A stretch of DNA of 64,000 bases from Heliocidaris erythrogramma. Its lineage: Eukaryota; Echinodermata; Echinoidea; Camarodonta; Echinometridae. Positions 1 through 10,078 of the stretch are shown one piece after another (position 1 is the first letter of the stretch; the number at the start of each line of letters is the position of its first letter). The translations under genes and the position numbers were made by a program. The stretch is from positions 29,453,822-29,517,821 of the forward strand of contig CM046853.1 in assembly GCA_025617745.1 (NCBI GenBank), given 5' to 3'. The notes beneath the pieces are model-generated. The model was not told the DNA's origin, ran no database searches, and saw nothing but the letters and a program-made list of their open reading frames with translations.

Positions 1-1327
1 GGAAATGTTGTCACCATCAATGTTCCTTTTGAAATGTTACACCGCTTGCTACATGTACATGTAGGTTCAACTGTATATTATTTATGATACCAGTAAATCA
101 TGGAGATACACCTGGCATAGATATAGCATTCTGAATAATTTTCCATCAAAACATGCTTTCACTGAATTTTCAAATTATTTTAATTCTAAAGGCTGATTCC
201 CTATGTAAATTTAAATACATGTATTTTGATTCATGGTTTTACATGTTCGAAATTTTTGGAAAATGACTTATTCTTTGTCATGTAAGAAACTGGTGATATA
301 AAAAAAATCAATAAAGTGTAATCTGATTCTCCGGCAATAAGGCAAAATTAGATAGTCACATGTGTGACCATTTGTTTCACCTTACGAAGAATAGCCCTAG
401 TACTAAGTTTGAAGTTAATGGCTCAAATTGTTCAAAAGATATTGCCAGAAGGAAGCTAAAAACCTAAAATCCCATGGTAAATGATCTCTGTGACCTTCGA
501 CCTACTTACCCCAAAATCTTATTCTATACTATGATGCATACTAGCACTCAGTGTGAAGGTCATACTTCAAATGGTTCTTGAGATGTTGTGTTAATGAGGC
601 TAAATCCTGAAATTTCAGTACTGACCCCTGTGACCTTTGAACTTTGATCTACAAAATGTACGTATCCCCAAAATCTAATCAGATCTTCTTACTAGCAACA
701 AGTTTGAATTTCATACCTCAAAATGGTTCTTGAGATACGTTAACAAGGCTAACACCTGCAATGTCAAAATTGACCGCTATGACCTTTGACCTACCTACCC
801 CAAATCTAATCATATTGTCTTCCTATGGTGATACATACTAGTACCAAGTTTGAAGTCCATACCTCAAATGGTTCTTGAGACATGACGTAAACAAGGCTGA
901 AACCTGCAATTTCAGAATTGACCTCCATCAACCTTGACCTACATATCCCAAAATCTAATCATATCATCTTCCTATAGTTATACATACTTGTATAAAGTTT
1001 AAAATGCATACCTGAGATGGTTCTTGAGATATTGCGTTAACGATGCTAACACCTGAAATTTCATAAATTGACCTCTGTGATCTTTTACCTTTGACCTACG
1101 AAACCCAAAATCTATTCCAATCTACTTCCCATGGTCATACCTACATGTACTACCATGTTTAAAGTTCATATCTCAAATGATTCTTGAGATATTACATTAA
1201 CAAGAAAGTGGGACAGACAGACAGACAAGACAGACAGAAAACTCGAAAAACATAAGGCCTCCAGCAACATCTTGGGTGTACGGAGGCTTAAAAGTATGCA
1301 TGCAGTATAAAAGAGGAAAATACTTAC
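1..1327. other. RHEB intron 2 (left part)
   Basis: No exon seen. Bases 1-344 are AT-rich. A stretch near 240-320 resembles 50500-50580 in PSAT1 intron 1, suggesting a dispersed repeat. Bases 345-1200 are the 149-bp satellite described separately. Confidence 0.7.
345..1200. repeat. 149-bp tandem satellite with nuclear-receptor-like motif
   Basis: Five to six diverged monomers of about 149 bp. The shared TGACC start recurs near 622, 771, 919 and 1069. Each monomer runs TGACCTxTGTGACC...CCCAAAATCTAATC...AAGTTTGAAGT...CAAATGGTTCTTGAGATA. The array ends in a CAGACAGA run at 1209-1238. One monomer holds a perfect TGACCTTTGACCT (780-792), the reverse complement of a DR1 site. A related array is at 21110-21560. 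Confidence 0.85.
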
Positions 1328-1399
1328 TGTTTTCAATTGTAGGGTCGTAGGAATCAACAAACTGGTTTTCTACAAACTGGATTGTCAGGGAAGATTTTC
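1328..1399 (-). CDS. RHEB: RHEB exon 2 (P-loop Lys to switch I)
   Basis: 72 nt: completes Gly19, then residues 20-42 (KSSLTIQFVENQFVDSYDPT...IEN) and the first base of the next codon, expected to be Thr. Acceptor ATTACAG, donor AACA|GTAAGTA. The missing next exon should begin with two bases completing Thr. Confidence 0.95.
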
Positions 1400-3660
1400 C
1401 TGTAATACATGTATATTGAGAAAAAAAAGGAGTATTTTACAGGTAAGGCAAATTTCCCATATCATGTAAAAGTAATACTTATTATACTACATGAAAGTCA
1501 ATTGTTGAAAGAGAAATGATTAAGAATCAGAAAGTTATCATTTTTGGAAAATGTAAATATCACTATAAAACAAAGTGATCTTCATGTACCTCACTACATC
1601 TACATGTACTTGGGCATAAAATTATTATTAGAGTATAAGGATATTTGTTACAACAAATTTGACTTATATGTATATGTATTTGTATGGGGTTCTAGTAGTA
1701 CTACATTCAAAAGAATCAAAGAGTTGCCAGCTTTTGAATAATGTGATCTTCAAGACTTGAAAATATAATACTGTAACTGGGAAATTGGGTTCCAACTTTC
1801 TTAAAGTTTATGTGCACATACAGATAAAATATCAGTTTTGAAAGTCCAAGCGTATTGACTTATATGCTAATGAGTCTTCAGCACAGTGACTGAAGACATA
1901 TCCTGTCCTTTTTTAACCTAACTTTCAGTTGACTGAAATATGGGATCAGCGTTTAAAGGCACTACACTTTTGTGGAGCAAAATTTCTATAAAACATGAAA
2001 TTTATGGCTATTTACTGATCCAGTGTGTAGATTGCACTTCAACTCTTGGTACCATATCGCCGTGCGAAGCCGAGTTCACCCGTCCCCATGTTTTCTTATG
2101 GTATCACCTTGATTCATCCAAATTTCACGATGTTCGAAAATCTTTGCAAAAAGATGGACTCCCTATGTCAAGACTTCCAAATTCAGAAGAACAAACCTAA
2201 GACTTCCGAAATCGGAATAGTCTACTACATGTAGTATGGCTAGAGTACCCAATTCTGCAGTGCGCAGTTACACACACACGCGTTACTGCACGATTCTGAT
2301 AAAACAATGCGCAACAAACACAAACAAAATTTCCATCTTTATTATAGCGATAGGTATTCATGCAAAATATGAGTCAAAATAGTGAAAAAGGTCTTATTTC
2401 TGACAGACATTTTATTCACAAGCCTTAAAATGTTGTCTTTCACATAGAAATTCCCAAAGTGCATGTAAAATGAATGAGTGCGCAGACATGGGCACCATTG
2501 TTTTTCCAATGTTGAAATGACACGGCCGCTCTTTCTTGTGAAAATTGCAATTGCATTGTTCTTGCTCTAATTTTGATGAGATTTTCGCAAACTTACTCTT
2601 TAGAATATCAGGAATAACATGAATAATATAAAACTTATGCATTAGTCATTAGAGGAATATTAAAGATATTCTTGTTCATTTCAAGTCAAATCAAGTCAAA
2701 TCTTAGGTGCGCAGTTACTACCAGTAGAGGCGCACGACCGATATCGGAGACTCTCTCCCATATTTGGGAGATCGATTTGCTTTGTTTACATTTACGGCAA
2801 AGGGATTACCTAGGCGCAAAATGAAAATATGATAAAGCAGCTTCATCATGAGAAATTACCCCTTTTGACTGTCTACTTCAAAGATTCACCATCTACTTTT
2901 GTTTTCATAACAGTTTTTGTTATGACCCACACACAAAACAAATGGGTTTCTGACCTCGAGGAGGCAAAAATTTGACTGGGATAAATCGCCTTGTTGTTGG
3001 TGTTGATTCTTTTATCCTTCTGTAACTGTAAGCTAAGTCTCCAAAATGGGAGAGAGTCTCCGATATCATCATCAGTGTTATCATGGTTATCAGCCGTGTG
3101 CCTCTACTGACTACCAAATTACATGGATGTAGAGTTTAGCCTTTACTAGCTTTAGCCTTTAGGGTAAAAATTTCATCATTTTTCATTGAAATATCTCCTT
3201 TAAAAATCGTTCTCAAATAATAATATAGGCATTATCGTGAAATTTGTCACCAGTCCATTCACTACCGTTTATTTTGTCACCGTCACTGGTGACAGCATTC
3301 CACTCCCATTCACGCAAGTGTATAGTGCGTGCGTACACACTGGTGAATGAATGACAGAATGAGTGGAGACTTATTCCACGAATGGCACGATATAGCCATT
3401 ATAATATTTTCTGAAATGAAGGATCTAAATGAAATCTTACAGAATAGCATATGATATTAACTTTAATAACAAGTCAGTCTGCAGTCAGACTCAGAGATTG
3501 TTTTGTAATTTGTATTTTTAATTGTAAACAAAGAGAACAACACATGCAAATCAATACATGGGGCAATGACATGAATGCTAAACACCGAAAACGTAGTTCA
3601 CTTACCGACAGATCGGAACCCCATGACGGCTATTTGTCGCGCTTTAGTATCAGGAGGCAT
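1328..3660 (-). CDS. RHEB: RHEB small GTPase, exons 1-2 (partial gene)
   Basis: Ras-family GTPase that, in the GTP state, activates mTORC1 at the lysosome. Two minus-strand exons, 3660-3606 and 1399-1328, join in phase (GG split G|GA) to give 42 residues starting MPPDTKARQIAVMGFRSVGK. Visible are the P-loop GFRSVGKS (residues 14-21), with the RHEB-type Arg16 where Ras has Gly12, and switch I YDPTIEN (36-42). The rest of RHEB (G3-G5 motifs and the CaaX box) lies beyond the left edge. No further exon is recognisable in 1-1327. Donors GTAAG and acceptor ACAG are good. The intron position just after the P-loop Val matches what I recall of vertebrate RHEB. Identification rests on near-identity across both exons. 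Confidence 0.95.
1400..3605. other. RHEB intron 1
   Basis: About 2.2 kb with no exon recognised. It contains the 388-bp inverted-repeat element at 2722-3109. The short ORFs here have no family resemblance and are treated as chance. Confidence 0.75.
2722..3109. mobile_element. MITE, TIR CAGTAGAGG, 5-bp TSD ACTAC
   Basis: Ends are inverted: CAGTAGAGGCGCAC at 2722 and GTGTGCCTCTACTG ending 3109. A second inverted pair, GATATCGGAGACTCTCTCCCAT and its complement, lies just inside (2740s and 3050s). Flanked by ACTAC at 2717-2721 and 3110-3114. No transposase, so non-autonomous. Superfamily not assigned. Confidence 0.8.
3606..3660 (-). CDS. RHEB: RHEB exon 1 (start codon to P-loop)
   Basis: ATG at 3660. 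55 nt encode residues 1-18 plus the first base of Gly19. Donor CTGTCG|GTAAG at 3605. Ends inside the P-loop. The start is chosen because MPP matches the family amino terminus. Confidence 0.93.
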
Positions 3661-4046
3661 CTTTAAAATATCAAATGCGTTTCGAAGAGTAAAACTGTTG
3701 CATAAAATGTTTCAAATTTGTGTTTCTTCAGAGCAGATTTCGTACAAACAAAGGGGAAATCCTCACTCCTTTTTAGGATTTCTGGCGAAAAGACCAAAAT
3801 ACTTAATAGTCTTCGTTTCAGACCTTGTTACAATAAAATAAATCAACTATGACTCCCACCCTTGGAATATGTTGTTGTTGTTGTATTATGGCACCTTTGA
3901 CACAAAAAGGTCCTGTGTGCCAGTCACTGTAAAAACAGACGTCACATTGGTCGTAAGGTGTGGTCATAAGATAGTCCTTTATGAACCTATGTATATTTAA
4001 AGTAAGTCTTTAAAACCACAAAAAGAGATTGAAGTTACTAACGACT

Positions 4047-4270
4047 ATCTCCTTAATGAGATCTACATCACGAATGGAAGTACACGGCGTCAATGCATGC
4101 ATCGCCGACATAGTCTGTAAAAAGTTCAAAAACTCAATCTGGGAATAGAGGACCTCTATGATTTTGTGGAACAGGATGCCCCTTAGGCCTTCCCTAATTC
4201 CACTTGTCTCTCAGATGAGAGGGAAGCTGAGCAACCAAAAAGGAGCAGGAGAAAATCTCACACTTCCTAT
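4047..4270 (+). repeat. Direct duplication, copy 1
   Basis: Matches 5109-5338 at almost every base (CACGAATGGAAGTACACGGC ... CACACTTCCTAT). The main difference is a short indel after GTCTGTAAA. Frames within look coding-derived (MEVHGVNACIADIVCK in one frame) but are interrupted. May be a fossil of a gene or a transposon. Confidence 0.85.
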
Positions 4271-5108
4271 CTACCTACAGCAGATAAATATCCACCATAG
4301 GCCCCAGCGCCCGGTTCATTTATGTATAACATTTTCCTTTGTAAAGCAGAGTGCATGTTTTGTGTTTTAATTTTGTAATAGAGTTTAATATCCATAGTAC
4401 ATAAAATTCCATGAGTAGAATTACTTTTAAAACAACTTAAAAACGAATGATATTTATGTATGCAATTTACTTTCTTTTGGATGTTTTGGACGAACCCCTT
4501 GGAATACAATAAGTGCTCACCTTTTATTCTGTTCATTCCTTTCTCCACCCCCCCCCCACCCAATTTTCCCTTTTATTCTCTCTTCCTCTCTCTCTCTCAC
4601 TTCTTCTTCTTCTTCTTCTTCTCCTTCTTCTTCTTTTATAGAGCGAATTAAGGATTTTGTATAAAGAAGGCGGGGTTTCAATTTCCCAAAATTCTATGTC
4701 AAAGAACAATGAAAAAAGTAAAAAGAAAGGAAAAGAAAGAAAGAAAGAAAGAAAAATCAGAATTTGGGGGTATTTATTAACATCCCAAATTCTCAGACAA
4801 GCCCACGAAAAAAAGTATCAGCAAAAAAATAGGGGGGGGGATTAGCAGAAAATGGGGATCCTGACCCCAGGACCCTCCCCTGGATCTGCTCTTCTTCTTT
4901 GTGTCCTTGTTCTTCCTACGTTGTTCTCCTGTGCTTTTCCTCATCTTAGCAGCTTCAATTTTTTCTTTGTAAATTAATAAAAGGGTAGCCTAATTAGCCC
5001 CCCCCCCAAAAAAAAAAAAAAAAATAAAAACAAAACAAATAAATAAATAAATAAATAAGAATCATTTTTTTTTAAATAGATAAATAAATAAATAAATAAA
5101 AAATTTTG

Positions 5109-5338
5109 ATCTCCTTATAGAGATGTACATCACGAATGGAAGTACACGGCGTCAATGCATGCATCGCCGACATAGTCTGTAAAGTGTAACAATTCAAAAA
5201 CTCAATCTGGGAATAGAGGACCTCTATGATTTTGTGGAACAGGATGCCCCTTGGGCTTTCCCTAATTCCACTTGTCTCTCAGATGAGAGGGAAGCTGAGC
5301 AACCAAAAAGGAGCAGGAGAAAATCTCACACTTCCTAT
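5109..5338 (+). repeat. Direct duplication, copy 2
   Basis: Second copy, about 1.06 kb downstream. Here a frame stays open through GIEDLYDFVEQDAPWAFPNS and past the repeat edge before stopping. No start codon or splice context is convincing, and I do not recognise a family. Confidence 0.85.
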
Positions 5339-6387
5339 TTAATGGGGACACCGGCCGCCACTTATAAGCCCTTCCATGCAGGCTCTCTTTCTGTGGGGTG
5401 ATTGAGTGAAGGAGGCTCCTATAGCGTAAAACTAAAGGGGGGCTACTTTGTTTTGTTTCTTTGTTTGTTTGTTTTTCTGTTCGGGGGGGGGGGGGGGAGT
5501 GTTTGGTTAACTGTTTTGCGTGGGTTTTTTTTTAGCACAAATATGATGTAGGGATCCCATAAGACGATAATCCATTTCAACTCTAGCAATGACATTCAAT
5601 TGGGCCTCTCATATGATATTGAGTTTTCTACTAAAAGTATGGGGTTTTTTAACACTTGAAAGCCTTGAATTAGACTAAACAAGGCCAACGTGTGTAATGC
5701 AATTCTTCCTGCGGTGCATGCCCACTGGCACTAGTGAGGATAGATCAACGGATTGACTTAATTGTTATGCCCAGGCTATGATTTTCAGGTTAGTTAATAT
5801 GTCGAGAACATTTTCAGTTTTACTCAAACATAAGCTCAAACTCTTGATTTAAGTAGACAACGTGGCATATGGCCGTGTTAAATATCTTGTAAATGTAAGT
5901 TGGACTTGTAGATCTACTCAACGCCAACGGACCTCTGCGGCCCGCCTGCGCCTACGGCTCAGGCGGCAGCTGCGACGGAGCTCCGTGGAAGTAGTGTGTA
6001 CATGGCCGGACTGGTACATGGACTGTAGACCGAAAGCTTCAGTCTCTGTTCGTCGGGTGTTCCACTGGACTACGTCTTGCTTCACTACACCTCCTTACAT
6101 AGACTGAAGTTCGTCTCTCACTCTGTACCAGGGACTAAGGACTAGAAACGAATTTTTCATTTTCCAATAATAATTCATTATTTTATTAAAATAAACAACT
6201 CAGAAGGAGAACAACGGTAATAATCACTCATAGGTACACGCCATTGCCGACTGTGTAGTAACGCAGCCAACACACATCCCATACCTAAACTGCATCACTG
6301 TGCATTTCTGGCTATATTTAATTGAATATAATATATTACAGTTTACTTATATCCAAAGAATTATATTGAATAATAGATGATTAAAAC

Positions 6388-6570
6388 TTACCAGGTTGTT
6401 TTGTGACCTTTGAAGAGGGTTTCCTGAAATTTTGGGTCCTTTTTGTCGATAACTGCTATCGAGACTGTCCCGTCAGCATCCAGTTTGTATTTTTCACGAT
6501 TATGATGAAGGGAGCCCTCAGCGCTCGTAGTAGTACCGGCGCGATGGGTTCGTCGATCTCCTACGAAGAC
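6388..6570 (-). CDS. Unknown small gene, exon 2
   Basis: 183 nt including TAA, 60 residues. The acceptor CAG (6573-6571) and the first ten coding bases are inside the palindrome 6561-6699. The frame is also open upstream of the acceptor, so intron retention would not stop translation at once. Confidence 0.6.
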   Translation of the reverse strand, partial: VFVGDRRTHRAGTTTSAEGSLHHNREKYKLDADGTVSIAVIDKKDPKFQETLFKGHKTTW

Positions 6571-7145
6571 CTGAAAGGGCCAAACTGACGACGTAAAAAA
6601 AAGAAAAAATATTACGTACGTACGTAATAATTACTACGTACGTACGTAATATTTTTTATTTTTTTACGTCGTCAGTTTGGCCCTTTCAGATCTTCGTAGA
6701 ATAGCTTGTGTGCGTAACATTCTGCGTACGTATCAACGGTGCGTAACCATGTAGAGCGGCCTCACTAGTGCGCAACATTATTGAGAGCAATCGTGATCCG
6801 TATGCAGGTGTGGGTAACAAGTTCCAAAAAGAGAGCTGTAAATGTAAGTTTTTATAACTTTCTACATTTTGTATCTTAACGAACTGATAACTTAAACTCT
6901 AAAGAATGATACTTAAGTATTAGTTTGCCCACAAAAACATCCATTTGAAACAAAATTACATCTGTATCCCCAATACCCAGTATACACACATGTATATGAT
7001 TCTAATGGTCAATATGACCATTGCTTGCTGATGTGGTAATAATAGGCTTGAATAAATTTCTTACCCCAAATCCCTCGTCTGGTACACGAATCTGATCATT
7101 TGAAGCATGAAAGTTGCACGTCAGTAGCGAGTCGCTGACAGCCAT
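6388..7145 (-). CDS. Small two-exon gene of unknown function
   Basis: Exon 1 (7145-7065) opens MAVSDSLLTCNFHASNDQIR and ends VPDEGFG at a GGG|GTAAG donor. Exon 2 (6570-6388) starts after CCCTTTCAG and reads VFVGDRRTHRAGTTTSAEGS, then a stretch including YKLDADGTVSIAVIDKKDPK and ending FKGHKTTW-TAA. Both exons are in phase 0, so the joined product is 87 aa if TAA is used. The TGG-TAA could instead be a donor (CCTG|GTAAGT at 6391), with further exons in 3661-6387. No signal peptide or membrane segment. The product is hydrophilic and I recognise no family. Support comes from two open exons with matching phase and consensus splice sites. It lies divergent to the FASTK-like gene, possibly sharing the 7150-8200 promoter region. 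Confidence 0.6.
6561..6699. repeat. 139-bp near-perfect palindrome
   Basis: CTACGAAGACCTGAAAGGGC at 6561 is matched by its inverse ending at 6699 with one mismatch at the tip. The arms continue through CCAAACTGACGACGTAAAA, poly-A/T and (ACGT)n to a centre near 6630. Arm length is about 66 bp with a few mismatches in the A/T tract. As RNA it would fold into one long hairpin. Confidence 0.93.
7065..7145 (-). CDS. Unknown small gene, exon 1
   Basis: 81 nt, 27 codons, phase 0 end. ATG at 7145 is the most proximal in-frame start. An earlier in-frame ATG at 7244 would add 33 residues of less convincing sequence. Donor TTTGGG|GTAAGA. Confidence 0.6.
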
Positions 7146-8669
7146 ATAATCACATGACCCGGAAGTAGGCCTAGTCGGATACGTATAGAGGTTGTGTAGT
7201 AAAGCAAGCAGCGAATACTCAGTCAGTGCGAAGCTTGAGTTCAAACCAGAGTAAGTCCCAAATTTTGTTAATTATCTGTATATTTTTCGGGTTTATTTAT
7301 TATTTATTGAAATATGAGAACACTAGCACCATCTATGTGAATTTTTAGAGAAAGGGGATGGCTTATAGGGATGGAAAATCAGATCCCCCTTTTTGGGGGG
7401 ATTTGCTCATAGGCCATGTATTGTAAGATCCCCTTATATACCGGGAAGGTTGGGTAGCCGTCTGTGTAGGAGGAGAAGGTAAAAATAAGAAAATGTTAAA
7501 GACTCCTCCGAAACAGACGGTTTTCAGCTGTCTACATGGACTGGTACTACTATTATTATTACTAGTATTGGTAATAGTTACTTACTTGTATTGTAACCAT
7601 GTCCATGGTAACTAGTAAACTAGCAAAATATTCCTCTTTGGCTCTGGGCTAACCCAACTAGTAGTTGATCTCACTCCCGGGTACATTTCTGTAAAATAGT
7701 TGGTATTTTCTGTCGCATGTACTAAAGGTATGGGGGAAAAAATAAGATAAATATTTTAAATACTTGCTTTCAAATTCAGCCCTTAAAAATCTCACTCCTA
7801 CCTCAAATGGCCGTTAGGAAGAACTTTTGATATTTTCAGCAAAATCCAAAGTCAAAATCTTGTCCAAAACCGGAGAAATCCCCGCCGATTTGTTTCGCGA
7901 TCGCGTGTTGTTTACAAACTGCCGATGTCTTAGACTAAAATCGGCCAATACAATTTTTGTCCACGAAGAAACTTGGGATCGCAAGCGCACATCGATCTTT
8001 ACGATCGCGCACACAGAAAATCGGAACTTTTCCGTGTATGCCATAGGGACCGAATTTTTGAGGACAAAACTCTTTTGGGGAGATGTCAGCGCCCGCGGCG
8101 ACCAGGAAATGTACACAATGACTCCGATAGCTAGTTTCGCGAGAATCAACAGTAAATTACGGATTTGATTTTTGAAAATATCTTTTCCAACATTGGTGAG
8201 TTGAATTTATTGTATTTCTTGGATATTTTGGGGTCGGTTTTTGAAAATTAAATGCCGATTTTGAGTGAATATTGGTGACTTTTGTGCAGTGGTGTTTTAA
8301 AAAGATGAGGTGTATGACTGCCTACATTATACACACGAAGTATAGGAATGTAGCTATGAGTGGTTGATCTGGTGTTTCTTGTTATTGGTTTTCTTGATGT
8401 TTCAAAGACTTTATGAATATTTCAACTAGATCCAAACCATTTTTTGTCTATTACAGTGCATCTGTAAGTGTAAACATGGTAAATGTTGTAGTAAAATTTA
8501 AATGTTGTACATTTATTAATATTGCCACAAATTTCTCACAGCTACATTCTAATAGGGCAATAGATCATGTACCTGACTTGTTGACAGGCTTACAGAGAGA
8601 ATTACAAGTAAACTGATATTATCTAAACTTCTTTTGTGTTTTCTTTTTCTTATCATTTCATTATTTCAG
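7146..8669. other. Divergent promoter region and 5' leader of the FASTK-like gene
   Basis: Bases 7850-8120 are rich in CpG relative to the surroundings and carry overlapping ORFs on both strands (7827-8168 plus, 7814-8149 minus) with no family resemblance. A probable untranslated first exon of the FASTK-like gene ends at CATTG|GTGAGT (8195), and the coding exon is entered at TTATTTCAG (8669). Bases 7146-7800 hold nothing I recognise. Confidence 0.5.
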
Positions 8670-8696
8670 GTTAAACAGTGAGACAATATCCAGATT

Positions 8697-10078
8697 ATGG
8701 CCTTTTCTCAGATATTTGTACCAGCATCAACTTTATCCAAAAGAAGTGGATTGCATTTGTTTGGGAGAACAACAAACCCAATGTGCTTTATATTGAGATA
8801 TCATTATCATCACCATGCTCATCCATTAGGAAGAAGAAATAACAGTGCAGTAATGCCAAGGGACCTATCTTCATTTGGTGGAAAATGGAGATTTGAGTGC
8901 TCACACACTACCGGTACTTGTCATCAACAAAGTCGACTGGGAGCTGCAATCGTGTGCTTGCAAATGTCACAGAGACACTATTCTCAACCTCCATGGCAAG
9001 CATGGCCCTTAGGCAAACTTGACCAACCAAAGAAGAAAGATTTCAAAGAACCCACCTCTTCATCTGTTGTGTCTGTACAGGATCTGGATGCCCAAGCAAT
9101 GACATATCTTGAGAGGCTCCATGAAGCAGAAACTCCTCCAGAAGTGTTGGCAGTCCTGCAAGAGGGTAGGCATGATCTGACCTTGGTTCATTATGGCCGT
9201 GCACTTGGAAGACTGGCTGATATTTACCATGACAAGAAGCAAGAGGAAGGGCTTGTAAGAAGTACCATGGCTCCTGTCTTATATGATTCAAGATTTCGGC
9301 ACTTGTGCCATATTGTCCTCCAACAATCTCGGCACCTGGAGAATGATTTATACCTAGACACTCTTGAAGCATTGCAGAGGTTGAAGATCCCTCTGAAGAG
9401 CAGTATGATGTATACATTTCTTGTGCAAGCTGAACAGCGTGTCAATACATTCAGTGCAGCAGAACTAGCTCAATTTGCAGGTATTTTGAGCCGATATGAT
9501 CAGAAGAATCAAAGGGTGCAAGCTCTGGTCGATGCAGTGAGTATCTTGACTCCTCGACACATTGATAATTTAAGGACTTTGCACCACACCCTGATCCTGA
9601 TCAGAGTAGTCGGCAGTTCCCTGAACGGTGTTTCTCGAGGCAAACTTGCCAACATGCTTCTTGCCATCCTAGCTGCAGATGAGGAACGCTCTCTGGAGCA
9701 TATTACTCAGGCTGTCCTCTCTCTTCATAAGATGAACTACAAATTAGACATCCTCCTGGAGTTAGCATGCCCAGTACTGAATCAAAATATGCCAGATCTA
9801 TCAGATACTGATCTTTACAATCTTTTGTGTGCATTCAGTGGTCTCTGCCATGCTGATCAGGACTTCTTTCAAGCAGCATCACAGCGGATCCTAGAAGACA
9901 TTGACAAGTGGAGTCCTTCATGGTTGATCAACGTTGCTGAAGCATTCAGTGTTGTTGAGATCCAAGCACCTCTTCTTTTTGACTGCATCATTAGGAGAGT
10001 GATGGATATCAGAGTTAAGAACATCAATCTGATGGACATGACCAAACTCATCTCCAGCTTGGTTGCTCTAGGCCATAG
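8697..10078 (+). CDS. FASTK-like gene, coding exon 1
   Basis: Exon entered at 8670 (after TTTCAG); the first ATG at 8697 opens 460 codons plus two bases. Donor GGCCATAG|GTACAG. Reading through the donor adds YSILVIFER and a stop, which is an intronic tail. Confidence 0.9.

Larger units (their letters stand above)
3661..6387. other. Region between RHEB exon 1 and the small minus-strand gene
   Basis: Holds the RHEB promoter/5' leader (not resolved), a 225-bp direct duplication (4047-4270 and 5109-5338), TTC/CTT and AAGA simple repeats (4600-4760), AAAT repeats (5036-5100), a G15 run near 5482 and a GC-rich patch at 5930-6080. No exon is convincing. The tail of the small gene could have further exons here if its exon 2 is spliced rather than terminal. 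Confidence 0.6.

Noticed and set aside
7814-8168. Overlapping 111- and 113-aa ORFs on opposite strands
   Set aside because: The two mirror each other across the same bases in a CpG-rich promoter-like region, with no family resemblance; probably untranslated exon or promoter DNA.
9043-9445. Minus-strand ORFs over the FASTK-like exon
   Set aside because: Antisense shadows of a long coding exon supported by in-phase splicing.
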